Positions 8,387 through 17,424 of a stretch of 64,000 nucleotides of DNA are shown here, piece by piece. The notes beneath the pieces were generated by a model. The model was not told where the DNA came from. It searched no databases and saw only the letters and a list, made by a program, of their open reading frames with translations. The position numbers were made by a program, and so were the translations under genes. Numbering within the stretch: position 1 is the stretch's first letter; every line of letters starts with the position of its first letter. The DNA is from Pontibacter ummariensis (GTDB taxonomy: Bacteria; Bacteroidota; Bacteroidia; Cytophagales; Hymenobacteraceae): assembly GCF_900188175.1 (NCBI RefSeq), contig NZ_FZOQ01000001.1, positions 1-64,000 on the forward strand, given 5' to 3'.

Positions 8387-9127
8387 TCATATGATGTTGA
8401 ATCGGGACATCAGGTTCTTTTTATAGGACTTGCCAATCGGAACATCACCCTTTGGGAAAACGACAGAGCTTTCCTCCAGCGCCTCGATCTTGTCCAGGTT
8501 GGCGATGTAGGACCGGTGTACCCGCACGAAGTTCTGTGGCGGCAATTTCTGCTCCATGTCCTTTAAGGTAGAGCTTACCAGGTACTTTTGATCGGCGGTC
8601 ACAATAAAGGAGTAATTATCATAGGCCTCTACCCACAGGATATCGCTATAGTGCACCTTGATAATGCGGTGCTTTACCTTCACGAAAATATAGTCAGCGG
8701 CTACGTCCTGCTCCTTATGGTTTACTTTGGCACCATTAGTAGTGTCCTTATGACTGCTGTCGTGCTTATACAGGGCGATTTCGATTGCCGAACGCAGGCT
8801 CTTCTCGTCAAAAGGCTTTACCAAAAAGCCATCCGGTTCTGTTTTCTTAGCCCTGTCGATGGTGGAGTGGTCTGCGTAAGCTGTCAGGTATATGAAAGGA
8901 ATGTTAAACTCTTCTCTTATGCGCGCCCCGATGTCTACCCCGTCGGTGTTACCCTTTAAGTTAATATCAAGCAGTACCAGGTCCGGTTGGGTTTCCCGGA
9001 TCATGTCAATTGTGTCTTCGCCCGAATCTATTGCGCACGTTTCGTAACCTAATTCTTCCAGGCTAGCTGCAATATCCTCTGCGATGATGACCTCATCTTC
9101 TGAAATGAGAATTTTGGGTTTTGTCAT
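8387..9127 (-). CDS. LytTR-family response regulator
   Basis: The 246-aa protein has an N-terminal receiver domain (about 1-120) with the acidic pocket Glu10-Asp11, phospho-acceptor Asp54 (LVLLDINLKG), Thr82 and Lys104 (FLVKPF), then a linker and a C-terminal LytTR DNA-binding domain (about 145-245; HRIIKVHYSDILWVEAYDNY, FVRVHRSYIANLDKIEAL). Phosphorylation by the kinase encoded 29 nt upstream should switch DNA binding. Target genes are not evident here; LytTR regulators often control envelope or extracellular functions. Confidence 0.92.
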   Translation of the reverse strand: MTKPKILISEDEVIIAEDIAASLEELGYETCAIDSGEDTIDMIRETQPDLVLLDINLKGNTDGVDIGARIREEFNIPFIYLTAYADHSTIDRAKKTEPDGFLVKPFDEKSLRSAIEIALYKHDSSHKDTTNGAKVNHKEQDVAADYIFVKVKHRIIKVHYSDILWVEAYDNYSFIVTADQKYLVSSTLKDMEQKLPPQNFVRVHRSYIANLDKIEALEESSVVFPKGDVPIGKSYKKNLMSRFNII

Positions 9128-9156
9128 AGCATTAGGTTCTTACGTGAAAAAACAAT

Positions 9157-12135
9157 TTATGGTGCCAAAACAAAATACAATATTGATTTTGTGCCATCCT
9201 GATTATAGAATTTGATGTGACCTCCTAATTTTTTACTTAACGACGAAACGAGCTTTAGGCCAAACGACTGATGCTGTATCTGGTTAAAGTCATCGGGCAA
9301 GCCGCGTCCATTGTCGCTCACTGTTAACGTGTATTGTACCTCGTCGTGTTGTTTAAGTTCGATACGTAGCAATCCCTTCTCATCGTTAGGAAATGCATAT
9401 TTTAAAGTGTTAGAAACCAGTTCGTTTACTATTAGCCCCAACGTAATGGCCGAGTCAATGTTTACTTTAATCCTCGGTAGTTCCATCTCAAGGGCTACCC
9501 GCTCTGCGCTTACTCCATAAGAGGCGTAAAGGCTGTCGCATATTTCAAGGAAGTACTCCTCTAAGTCTATTTCCTCTAAGTCGCTGTGGCGGTAAAGCCG
9601 CTCGTGCAGGATAGACATAGAGCGCACGCGGCTTCTGATAGCCCGCATTACGTCCAGCGAAGCGTCATCATCCACGTAGCGGGCTTGCAGGTTCAGCATG
9701 CTGATCACGATCTGCAGGTTATTCTTTACCCGGTGATGTATCTCCTGCAGGAGCATCTCCTTTTCCCGGTTCTTGCGCTCCAGCAGCCGGGTACGGTGGT
9801 GCACCCGCATTTCCAGCAAGGAGTTCATTTTTACCAGGCTGCGCTCACGTAGCCGCACTACCCCAAGTACAGCCCCGGCCACAATGAGCAAGAGCACGCC
9901 CACGAACCATTCTCGCCGCCAGATGGGAGGCACAATAGAGAAGGTGTACGTCAGGGGTTCTGCTGTCCAGTAGCCGTCGTTGTTCTGAGCCAGTAGCTCG
10001 AAGGTGTAAGTACCCGGCGAGAGGTTGGAGTACGTAGTAAAAGACTGTTCTGTTTCCGGAGACCACTGCTTTTCAAGCCCAGCCAGCCTGTATTTGTAAC
10101 GCACTTGTTCGGGACCTGAGTAGCAGATGGCATGGAAGTCGAAGGAAAGGTGGTTTTGGGTATGGGGCAGCCGCAGGTTCTCCGGAAGACCGGTCGCACT
10201 GTCGGTGTGGTAGCCCAGAGACTCCCAGTCCGTAGGCTTCGAGTACAGCATGACGTTGCTCAGCAGTAGCTCCGGGGGCTTTTTGTTTGGCCGATCCAGG
10301 GAAGGGTTGTATTGTGTTAGTCCTTTGGCTGTCCCGAACCACACGGAGCCATCTGCTGTCTGGGTGATGGCATGGTCGCATACTTCCATACCCCTGAAGC
10401 CATTCTGGCTGGCATAGCTTCTGTATAGCAACTGTTGCCGCTGGCGCAAGGGGGGCAGGCGTACTTTCAGCACGTTACGGCTGGTTGCTACCCACAGGTT
10501 CTCGTACCGGTCCGCAAACAGGGTTTTCACCGACTCGCTGGGCAAGCCGTCTGCTAAGGTAAACAGCCGGGCACTGTCACCAGTCAGCACCAGGACTCCC
10601 TGGTTAAAGCATGCGAAGTACAAATTACCCTTGCTGTCCTCGGTGATGGAGCCTACTTCTTTAACGCTTGCAGCCTCCAGCGTGGGGGGAGTAACCAGCC
10701 TCCCGTTTTTTATGCGGTAAATCCCTGCCTGTGTTCCTGCCCATAGCCGGTTCCTGCTATCCCGGTAAACACAGTTAGCCTTTTCGTCCTCTACTTCTGG
10801 GCCTGGCAGCTGGCCGATGGTGCCGTTTTTGAAATAAGCGACCCCGTTAGCCGTGGCAAACCAGGTAGTACCGGAACTGTCGGTGGTGCAGTGGAAAACT
10901 TCTGAGGAAGGCATCCCCTGGCCCGTGGAATAGTGAAGGGAGGCGCCCCCTTTCAACAGCCAGGCACCGTCGCTGCTGCAGACCCACTTCTCATTGCCTT
11001 GTCCGGTGCCAATATAGTAGAGAGTAGTACCCTTGGGCCAGGGAGGGGTAGGCTGAAGGTGCAGTTCTCCATTCTTCAAGGTAGCCAGGTCTCCTTCATC
11101 TGTGCCGAGCCAGAGGGTATTGGCTGTGGAAGATGAGATGGCCGTAACCCTTGGCTCCTGTATATCTCCCAGATTAAAATAGTGTACAAACCAAGGGGCC
11201 TTGTATTGCTGCAGACCATACCCGTTCGTGCCGATCCACAGATTGCCCTCCTTGTCCGTATGAAGAGAGGCAATGCGGGGCGTGCGGAGCCCATTCTGGC
11301 GGGTAAAATGGGTGAACTCTTTGCCATTATACTTCAGGAGGCCTTTGCGCTGCAGCCCGATCCAGAGGTTATGGTGCCTGTCGCTAATAAAACTGGTGAT
11401 GTGAGGGCCCTGGAGGTTATTAGGGAGGGGGACCTTACGGAGCTTGCCGTCAGGGGACTTGCCAGCAAGCCCTGCCGCTGTGCCAATCCAAAGATTACCG
11501 CCTTCTCCTGCGTGGAGGGCGGTGATGGTATTATGAGGAAGCGCGCTGTTGGCCGTGGTAAAGTGTGTTACTTTATCTCCTCTTACCTGATAAAGGCCAT
11601 TGTTCTTGGTCCCGGCCCAAAGGGAACCGTCTGGTAAATGCGCTAATGCAGTAAAGGTAAGTTTTGGAAGCGAGGTGTACTGAAGAAAGCGGTCCTGGGA
11701 GAGGTAGTAAATGCCCTGGTCACTTGCAAGCCACAGGCGTCCCTTTGGATCCTCTGTTATGCTGGAGATCTGCTCGGGCACCAAGCCCTGTGCCGCTCCC
11801 AGGTGCTGAAAGCTCTTCCCGTTATACAGCAGTACGCCGGCATCCCTTGTTCCTATCCAAAGGCGTTGGTGGCTGTCCTCGTAGAGAGCAGCGATATTAT
11901 GGCTCTTCAGACCGTCCTGCTTTGTGTAGGTTTGGAAGTTAACGCCATCAAAGCGGCTGAGACCGTCGCGCGTGGCCAGCCAGAGGAAACCGTCTTCCGT
12001 TTGCTCGATAGCCGTTACCTGCGATTGTGGGAGGCCCTGTTCCAGCGTCCAGCTACGAAAATTGTGTTGCTGCGCCCACAACACGTGGCTCGCCAAAACT
12101 AGCAACAACAGTAATAAAACACGCTCGCGATACAT
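9157..12135 (-). CDS. sensor histidine kinase with extracytoplasmic beta-propeller (Reg_prop, Y_Y_Y, HisKA_2)
   Basis: A 992-aa membrane sensor. A signal peptide (LLLLLLVLASHVLWAQ) leads into about twelve regulator-propeller repeats of the type GLWIGTxxGL / LWLATRDGLSRFDG (about 25-640), then a Y_Y_Y immunoglobulin-like domain (about 690-745, FDFHAICYSGPEQVRYKYRL), one transmembrane helix (about 748-770), and a cytoplasmic HisKA_2 domain with LLQEIHHRVKNNLQ (likely phospho-His800) and an HATPase domain (NELVSNTLKYAF, VSDNGRGLP). Unlike the hybrid AraC kinases of polysaccharide loci, it has no receiver or HTH and instead works with the separate LytTR regulator downstream. The ligand is unknown. 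The ATG at 12135 is preferred over the TTG one codon earlier. Confidence 0.92.
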   Translation of the reverse strand: MYRERVLLLLLLVLASHVLWAQQHNFRSWTLEQGLPQSQVTAIEQTEDGFLWLATRDGLSRFDGVNFQTYTKQDGLKSHNIAALYEDSHQRLWIGTRDAGVLLYNGKSFQHLGAAQGLVPEQISSITEDPKGRLWLASDQGIYYLSQDRFLQYTSLPKLTFTALAHLPDGSLWAGTKNNGLYQVRGDKVTHFTTANSALPHNTITALHAGEGGNLWIGTAAGLAGKSPDGKLRKVPLPNNLQGPHITSFISDRHHNLWIGLQRKGLLKYNGKEFTHFTRQNGLRTPRIASLHTDKEGNLWIGTNGYGLQQYKAPWFVHYFNLGDIQEPRVTAISSSTANTLWLGTDEGDLATLKNGELHLQPTPPWPKGTTLYYIGTGQGNEKWVCSSDGAWLLKGGASLHYSTGQGMPSSEVFHCTTDSSGTTWFATANGVAYFKNGTIGQLPGPEVEDEKANCVYRDSRNRLWAGTQAGIYRIKNGRLVTPPTLEAASVKEVGSITEDSKGNLYFACFNQGVLVLTGDSARLFTLADGLPSESVKTLFADRYENLWVATSRNVLKVRLPPLRQRQQLLYRSYASQNGFRGMEVCDHAITQTADGSVWFGTAKGLTQYNPSLDRPNKKPPELLLSNVMLYSKPTDWESLGYHTDSATGLPENLRLPHTQNHLSFDFHAICYSGPEQVRYKYRLAGLEKQWSPETEQSFTTYSNLSPGTYTFELLAQNNDGYWTAEPLTYTFSIVPPIWRREWFVGVLLLIVAGAVLGVVRLRERSLVKMNSLLEMRVHHRTRLLERKNREKEMLLQEIHHRVKNNLQIVISMLNLQARYVDDDASLDVMRAIRSRVRSMSILHERLYRHSDLEEIDLEEYFLEICDSLYASYGVSAERVALEMELPRIKVNIDSAITLGLIVNELVSNTLKYAFPNDEKGLLRIELKQHDEVQYTLTVSDNGRGLPDDFNQIQHQSFGLKLVSSLSKKLGGHIKFYNQDGTKSILYFVLAP

Positions 12136-12251
12136 CAAAGCCTCTATGCATTTACCCCCGGTAGTGGCTATAACCCTATCTTAGAGGTGGTTTATACAGT
12201 TGTGCTTACGAACGCGGACAAAAAAAGTAAACAGGAATTTGTTGCAACTAC

Positions 12252-13346
12252 TTAGTGAGAGCCTAAAACTTCTCTGTAAACAGCTAATGTTTTAAGGGCG
12301 GTCTGTTCTTTTGTAAACTCTAGCACCTTTTGGTAAGCCTGCTCTACCACATGTTCGCGTAAGGCGGGGCGCTGGAGAACTTGCTGTACAAAGTGGGCCA
12401 AGGAGCCGGAATCCTTAATCGGTGCCAGCATACCGGTCTGCTCGTGCTGCACGATTTCCGGTATTCCTCCGGCGGCAGTAGCCACTACCGGTGTGCGGCA
12501 TGAAAAGGCATCCAGTATCGTGGTGCCGAGCCCCTCTGTTTCAGAAGTGATCAGGAACACATCTAGTTCCGGCATCAGCTGGGGTACATCGTTCCGGAAC
12601 CCCGTGAAGATAACCTTTCCCTGCAGGTGCTTTCCCTGTACATAGGCCTCTACCTGCTCCCGTAAAGGACCGTCTCCTACAACAAAGAAAGTGAGGTCGG
12701 TGCGTTGCTGTAGCAGTACGGCGGCAGTGTCTACAAAAGTAAAGTAGTCTTTATGGGGGGCAATCGCCGAAATGTTGCCGATCAGTTTCTGCTGAGGCGG
12801 CAAGTTAAATTCGCGATGTAACTTCTGGCTCCTGTGGCTGTCTGCAAAGCGGTTCATGTCGATGCCACTGTGGATGGTTACACACAGTTCCGGGTGCTTC
12901 AGGCTTTGGGATACCACCTCCTTGATCTTATCCGACACGCAGATGATGCGCCGTATCCCTTTGTAGTTGTACTTAAATTGCGAGAGGGCATTGTCCTTCA
13001 CTGGAAAATCGACACGGCGGCTCAGGATAATGGGCCTTTTATTACCCAATAGGTGGGCCCACACGCTAATGGCGTGCGCATGGCCACTGTGGGCGTGCAC
13101 AAGATCGATGTGCTGCTTCTGGCAATAGCGTTTTATTTGCTGCGCTGTGACTAGATCAAACTCATTCGCAAAAGGAAGGGAAATATAAGGTACCTGCCGC
13201 TTTTGGCAATAAGCCTCAAAAGGGGTGTTACGCCTGCAGGCCACGTAACAAGCAGCGCCTTGCTGCAGGAGTTCCTCTATCAGGTAAGCGACCTGCTGCT
13301 CGCCGCCGCGCCATGTTTTCTCTGATACCAAATGCAGTACCCGCAT
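12252..13346 (-). CDS. glycosyltransferase family 4 (GT-B fold)
   Basis: A 364-aa GT-B glycosyltransferase. The N-terminal Rossmann half begins MRVLHLVSEKTWRGGEQQ with the glycine-rich acceptor-side loop; the C-terminal half has the nucleotide-sugar site FLITSETEGLGTTILDAFSC (E-x7-type motif) and TPVVATAAGGIPEIV. It transfers an activated sugar to an envelope glycan or lipid acceptor; donor and acceptor are unknown. It starts 2 nt after the stop of the family 2 enzyme upstream, so both form an operon. The start at 13346 is chosen because the family N-terminus begins there; the longer frame to 13385 adds residues encoded inside the neighbour. Confidence 0.88.
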   Translation of the reverse strand: MRVLHLVSEKTWRGGEQQVAYLIEELLQQGAACYVACRRNTPFEAYCQKRQVPYISLPFANEFDLVTAQQIKRYCQKQHIDLVHAHSGHAHAISVWAHLLGNKRPIILSRRVDFPVKDNALSQFKYNYKGIRRIICVSDKIKEVVSQSLKHPELCVTIHSGIDMNRFADSHRSQKLHREFNLPPQQKLIGNISAIAPHKDYFTFVDTAAVLLQQRTDLTFFVVGDGPLREQVEAYVQGKHLQGKVIFTGFRNDVPQLMPELDVFLITSETEGLGTTILDAFSCRTPVVATAAGGIPEIVQHEQTGMLAPIKDSGSLAHFVQQVLQRPALREHVVEQAYQKVLEFTKEQTALKTLAVYREVLGSH

Positions 13347-13348
13347 AA

Positions 13349-14110
13349 TTATTTGTTCTGTAGTTCTTCTTCCTGCAGGCGCCACACTTTCAGGTAACGC
13401 ATAAATACGCTCCCTGCAGAAAGGGAGGCAATCACAAAGCCCACACGGCCATCCAGAATCCCCAGTTTAAAGAAGTATTGCCGTACAAAGCGGACCCAGG
13501 GTTTAAGGGCTAGGTGGAAGAGGGTAACGTGTTTTGTCTTTTTTGCTTTGTCTTTTGCCGATAGCCAGGTATACTGGTCCCACTTCTCCAAGTAATGGGG
13601 CAAGTTCTTGTAAGTATAGTGGAGCATCCGGTGTTTGAGCTGGCCCACAGTGCCCGGTATGATGAGTTCCTCATGCACGTTTTTGTCGGAGTACTGGCAC
13701 CGCCTCCTGTCGAACAGGCGTACCACCCCGTCATGGCGCCACCCGCTAAAACGCACCCGCTTGCCCATGAAAAAGTTCTTCCGGAAAATCCTGTAGGCTG
13801 CGTGCGCCGGTTCTGACTGCAGGAGCGCTGTTATTTCCGCTTGCAGGTCGCCGGGAATGCGCTCATCCGCATCCAGCATCAGCACCCAGGGCTGACTGGC
13901 CTGGCTAAGGGCCCAGTTCCGTTGCCGTGAGTAGTTCTCGAAGGCGTGCTGCAACAGCCTGACCGGATAGGTCGCCGCAATTTGCAGGGTGTTGTCTGTG
14001 CTGTAGGAGTCTACCACCAGGACCTCGTCGGCCCAGGAGAGGGACGCTATTGCCCCTGCTATGTGTTGCTCCTCATTTTTACAGATTATAATGGCACTTA
14101 CACCCGGCAT
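13349..14110 (-). CDS. glycosyltransferase family 2, WaaE/KdtX-like
   Basis: A 253-aa GT-A enzyme starting MPGVSAIIICKNEEQHI. It has the nucleotide-binding VLVVDSYSTDNT segment, RQRNWAL, the metal-binding VLMLDADERIP (DxD-type) and the HEELI motif near the acceptor site, all as in WaaE/KdtX lipopolysaccharide-core glucosyltransferases. This suggests a role in lipopolysaccharide core or a related envelope glycan; the exact sugar is unknown. The frame extends to 14263, but the extra 51 residues carry no family similarity and 14110 gives the standard N-terminus. A second enzyme of the same kind lies at 16479. Confidence 0.88.
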   Translation of the reverse strand: MPGVSAIIICKNEEQHIAGAIASLSWADEVLVVDSYSTDNTLQIAATYPVRLLQHAFENYSRQRNWALSQASQPWVLMLDADERIPGDLQAEITALLQSEPAHAAYRIFRKNFFMGKRVRFSGWRHDGVVRLFDRRRCQYSDKNVHEELIIPGTVGQLKHRMLHYTYKNLPHYLEKWDQYTWLSAKDKAKKTKHVTLFHLALKPWVRFVRQYFFKLGILDGRVGFVIASLSAGSVFMRYLKVWRLQEEELQNK

Positions 14111-14325
14111 AATGAATATATAATGGCCTGCATCCGTAAAAGTACTAGAAAGCTGACACAATTTTTGAAACAGGAACCAAAATAGGGGAAAAGGCCCTTC
14201 TATGTGTAGAGAACAGGCGAACTGCGCCAGGGGGCGTGGAAACAGCCCTGGGCGAAAAAACATACAAGCCCGAGGGGTTGAACTGCAACCCTGAGGCTGT
14301 TAGCAGGGTATGTAATTAAAATTTC

Positions 14326-14333
14326 TATATTTG
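14326..14333 (+). promoter_or_regulatory. -7 element for the ECF sigma gene
   Basis: TATATTTG fits TAnnTTTG and lies 47 nt before the ATG at 14381. No clear TTTG is seen at the usual upstream distance, so the promoter may need an activator or another sigma factor. Confidence 0.5.
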
Positions 14334-14344
14334 CGTAATTACGC
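14333..14344. promoter_or_regulatory. 12-bp palindrome at the predicted transcription start
   Basis: GCGTAATTACGC is a perfect palindrome that begins at the last base of the -7 element and covers the expected transcription start of the sigma factor gene, a natural place for an operator. No binding protein is identified. Confidence 0.4.
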
Positions 14345-14380
14345 GATTGAGGACTTCACTAAAGTACAAAATCAAGTTAG

Positions 14381-14974
14381 ATGAGCGAGCAAACAGGTAA
14401 ACAGATGAGTAAAGAGGAAAAGGACGCACGGTTCGAGGCCGAACTGTTGCCTGTGCTGGACCCTCTGTACAATTTTGCCTACAGGCTCACCTTAGACGAA
14501 GACGACGCCAACGACCTGGTGCAGGAGACATACTTGAAGGCATACCGATTCTTTGACTACTTCGAGCAAGGAACTAATGCCAAAGCATGGCTGTTCCGAA
14601 TCCTGAAGAACTCATTCATTAATGAGTTTCGGAAAAAGAGCAAACAACCTGCCAAAGTAGACTACAGCGAGGTAGAAGGCTACTACAACTCTGAGGACGT
14701 GGAAGGTGAGAGCGGCGTTGCCTCTACCACCGACATGCGTACCGAGAGCGTGCAGGACCTGATCGGGGATGAGGTGGCCAGCGCGCTGAATACGCTGCCC
14801 GTCGACTTTAGAACGGTGATTATACTCTGCGACCTGGAAGGCTTCACGTATGAGGAGATGGCCAAGATCCTGGATATTCCGATAGGCACTGTACGTTCCA
14901 GATTACACCGCGCCCGAAACTCTTTGAAAGAGAAGTTGGAAAAATACGCCAAAAGTATGGGTTATAACAGTTAG
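14381..14974 (+). CDS. ECF-type RNA polymerase sigma factor
   Basis: A 197-aa sigma factor with region 2 (about 25-95: YNFAYRLTLDEDDANDLVQE, AWLFRILKNSFINEFRKK) and region 4 (about 135-190: LPVDFRTVIILCDLEGFTYEEMA, IPIGTVRSRLHRARNSLKEKL); region 3 is absent, as in the extracytoplasmic-function group. It recruits RNA polymerase to alternative promoters. The gene 22 nt downstream encodes a zinc-type anti-sigma protein, the usual partner. The genes behind it, gmk and nadD, are often found next to this pair in Cytophagales, so the unit may be constitutive rather than stress-specific. Confidence 0.92.
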   Translation: MSEQTGKQMSKEEKDARFEAELLPVLDPLYNFAYRLTLDEDDANDLVQETYLKAYRFFDYFEQGTNAKAWLFRILKNSFINEFRKKSKQPAKVDYSEVEGYYNSEDVEGESGVASTTDMRTESVQDLIGDEVASALNTLPVDFRTVIILCDLEGFTYEEMAKILDIPIGTVRSRLHRARNSLKEKLEKYAKSMGYNS

Positions 14975-14996
14975 AGATTTAAGAGTTTGAGTAAAG

Positions 14997-15278
14997 ATGG
15001 AAACACGAATTACAGATGAATACCAGCGTGTATCGGAAGAAGGGTACGATACAGAGTGTGAGAAAGTAGCCAACATGCTGGACATGGTGATAGACGGGGA
15101 AGCCTCTACAGAAGAGCAGGTGTACTTTAATAACCACCTAGAAAAGTGCGTGAGCTGCTTTGAAAGCCATCAGAAACAAAAGCTCTTGAAAGGGCTCGTG
15201 AGCGGTCACCTGAAGCGCGTGATTGTGCCGGAAAGCCTGGCGCTCTCTATCAAAGCCAAAATTCAAGAAACTCTATAA
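14997..15278 (+). CDS. zinc-binding anti-sigma factor (ZAS type)
   Basis: A 93-aa protein with the ZAS signature His47-x3-Cys51-x2-Cys54 (NNHLEKCVSC); Cys21 could supply a fourth zinc ligand. Proteins of this type wrap around their ECF sigma factor and release it when the zinc thiols are oxidised. No membrane helix is present, so it is a soluble cytoplasmic regulator. It lies directly behind the sigma gene and 6 nt before gmk. That it controls this sigma factor is inferred from gene order. Confidence 0.85.
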   Translation: METRITDEYQRVSEEGYDTECEKVANMLDMVIDGEASTEEQVYFNNHLEKCVSCFESHQKQKLLKGLVSGHLKRVIVPESLALSIKAKIQETL

Positions 15279-15284
15279 CCCCTA

Positions 15285-15869
15285 ATGCAAGGCAAGATTA
15301 TCATCTTTTCGGCTCCGTCCGGGGCTGGTAAAACCACCATTGTAAAGCACCTGCTTAACGTAAACCCCAAACTCAGCTTTTCTATTTCAGCCTGTACACG
15401 CGACAAGCGCGGACGCTCGGAGGAAAACGGGAAAGATTACTACTTCATCACGCCAGAGGAGTTTAAAAAGAAAATCGGCAACGGCGAGTTCGTGGAGTGG
15501 GAAGAAGTGTACGAAGGAGCATTTTACGGTACCCTGAAGTCTGAGATCGAGCGCATCTGGGACAGCGGCAAGCATGTGATCCTGGATGTGGACGTGAAGG
15601 GAGGCCTGAGTATTAAACGCTTTTATAAAGACAGAGCCCTGGCCGTGTTTGTAAAGCCGCCGTCTATAGATGAGTTGGCAAAGCGCCTGACAGCCCGTAA
15701 TACGGATTCGGCCTCCAGTATCAGCAGCCGCGTATTTAAGGCAAAGTTTGAGCTGGGCTTTGAAGACCAGTTCGACAAGGTGATCGTGAATGATAATCTG
15801 GAAAAGGCTTTTGCTGAGGCTGAAAAACTTGTAAACGAGTTCTTAGACGCCCAACCTACGATTGTATGA
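15285..15869 (+). CDS. gmk: guanylate kinase
   Basis: A 194-aa P-loop kinase that phosphorylates GMP to GDP with ATP. The Walker A loop is [10 protein letters not shown] (residues 9-18); the GMP-binding part shows [20 protein letters not shown] and [15 protein letters not shown], and the lid region RLTARNTDS follows. Length and start match the family. The last codon overlaps the ATG of nadD by 4 bases (ATGA), a sign of translational coupling. Confidence 0.97.
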   Translation: MQGKIIIFSAPSGAGKTTIVKHLLNVNPKLSFSISACTRDKRGRSEENGKDYYFITPEEFKKKIGNGEFVEWEEVYEGAFYGTLKSEIERIWDSGKHVILDVDVKGGLSIKRFYKDRALAVFVKPPSIDELAKRLTARNTDSASSISSRVFKAKFELGFEDQFDKVIVNDNLEKAFAEAEKLVNEFLDAQPTIV

Positions 15870-16438
15870 AAGTAGGGCTGCTCTTTGGCTCTTTCAACCC
15901 TATCCATGTCGGCCATCTGATCCTTGCCAATTTTATGGCTACCAACACCGATCTAGACACGGTGTGGCTGGTCGTGTCGCCGCAGAATCCTTTTAAACCC
16001 AGTAATACGCTCCTGCATGAGTTTGACAGGCTGCATATGGTGTCGTTGGCAATAGCGGATAACCCCAACCTGGGCGTCTCGAACATCGAGTTCAGCATGC
16101 CCAAGCCAAGCTATACCATCGATACCCTTACCTATCTGCAGGAGAAGTACCCCAGCTATGAGTTTGTACTGATCATGGGAGAGGATAACCTGCCCTTGTT
16201 CCCGAAGTGGAAGAACTCTGAACAGATACTGGAGTACCACCAGGTATATGTGTACCCCCGCTCAGGCTCCATCACCACAGAGCTGCCTGACATGCCCCAG
16301 GTGACTTTTGTGAAAGCCCCTGTGCTGGATATATCCGCCACCTTTATCCGGAAGTGTATTAAAGAGGAGAAGAGCATCAAGTACCTGGTGCCCGATGAGG
16401 TGGCCGAGTACATTAGCGTGCACAAATTGTATCAGTAG
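15866..16438 (+). CDS. nadD: nicotinate-nucleotide adenylyltransferase
   Basis: A 190-aa nucleotidyltransferase that joins ATP and nicotinate mononucleotide in NAD synthesis. The motif [15 protein letters not shown] holds the (H/T)xGH site, and the C-terminal [10 protein letters not shown] matches the ISxTxxR motif that binds the ATP phosphates. PSYTIDTL is also typical of the family. It overlaps gmk by 4 bases. Confidence 0.95.
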   Translation: MKVGLLFGSFNPIHVGHLILANFMATNTDLDTVWLVVSPQNPFKPSNTLLHEFDRLHMVSLAIADNPNLGVSNIEFSMPKPSYTIDTLTYLQEKYPSYEFVLIMGEDNLPLFPKWKNSEQILEYHQVYVYPRSGSITTELPDMPQVTFVKAPVLDISATFIRKCIKEEKSIKYLVPDEVAEYISVHKLYQ

Positions 16439-16478
16439 TACCGTTTCCTCCTTGTAGCCCCCTTTTATCTTCCGACCC

Positions 16479-17324
16479 ATGCAGCCTTATAACAGCGGTT
16501 TTCCGGTTTCCTGCTACATTCTTACGTACAACAGTGCCAGGTATCTTCCCCAGATACTGCAGGCTTTAGAAGAGGCCGTAGAGGAGGTTGTGCTGGTTGA
16601 CTCTGGCAGTACAGATGCCACAGAGGCCATAGCAAGCCAGTATGGAGCCCGCTTGGTATACCGTAAATTCGATAACTTTATCCAGCAGAGGAACTTTGGC
16701 TTAGAGCAGTGCCGGCATAAGTGGGTGCTGAGCCTGGACTCGGATGAAGTGCCTTCAGCGGACTTTGTGGCGCAGTTGCAGCAGTTGAAGAAACGATTAG
16801 GGAATGAGGAGGGGCCGGAAGCTTATCGCATGGAGCGGCATTGGGTGCTCTTCGGGCAAGAGGTACGGACCTTTTACCCGATCTCGAGCCCGGATTATCC
16901 TGTACGCCTTTTCCGGAAGGATGTGGTCACCTTTGGGAAGGGAAGTAACTTTGTGCATGAAAAGCCGGAGGGGTTCACAAAAGCCGAAGTACTGGCGGGG
17001 GCCGTGCATCACTACAGTTGCGATTCGGTGGAAGAGCTTTACCGCAAGCTAAACCTGTATACTTCTCTGGCAGCTAAGGACATGGGGCGCAAAGGAAAGA
17101 AAGCCTCTCTCGCTAAGCTAATCTTTAGCCCGGTTGCTGCCTGGTTTAAATGGTACCTGAAAAAGGGCGGCTGGCGCGATGGCAATGTTGGCTTTATACT
17201 AGGGCGCTATGCCTACGACTATACGTATCAAAAATACCTTAAACTGTACCTAAGTTCCAGAGCAGCCTCTGAACTGCCAAAAGAACACAAACAGGCAATA
17301 CCTGGGCAGGAGCTGAAAGCATAG
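16479..17324 (+). CDS. glycosyltransferase family 2, WaaE/KdtX-like
   Basis: A 281-aa GT-A enzyme with CYILTYNSARYL, VVLVDSGSTDAT, IQQRNFGLEQC, the DxD-type WVLSLDSDEVP and FVHEKPEG, the same motif set as the enzyme at 13349-14110. It probably adds a sugar to lipopolysaccharide core or a similar glycan. It follows nadD by 40 bases and ends at a strong terminator, so it may be read with the sigma-gmk-nadD unit. The two family 2 enzymes share architecture but differ clearly in sequence and are not a recent duplication. Confidence 0.87.
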   Translation: MQPYNSGFPVSCYILTYNSARYLPQILQALEEAVEEVVLVDSGSTDATEAIASQYGARLVYRKFDNFIQQRNFGLEQCRHKWVLSLDSDEVPSADFVAQLQQLKKRLGNEEGPEAYRMERHWVLFGQEVRTFYPISSPDYPVRLFRKDVVTFGKGSNFVHEKPEGFTKAEVLAGAVHHYSCDSVEELYRKLNLYTSLAAKDMGRKGKKASLAKLIFSPVAAWFKWYLKKGGWRDGNVGFILGRYAYDYTYQKYLKLYLSSRAASELPKEHKQAIPGQELKA

Positions 17325-17364
17325 TCGTGCTACTTAGCTAGCCTGCCCGTTATCGCATAGACAT

Positions 17365-17408
17365 AAAAAGAGCGCCCTGTCAGTAGATCTGGCAGGGCGC
17401 TCTTTTTT
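17365..17408. terminator. bidirectional terminator between the GT2 gene and frr
   Basis: AAAAAGAGCGCCCTG (17365-17379) pairs with CAGGGCGCTCTTTTT (from 17393), with three further pairs inside. A and T runs on both sides let it serve both convergent transcripts. Confidence 0.93.
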
Positions 17409-17424
17409 GTATTGGCAGATTCCG

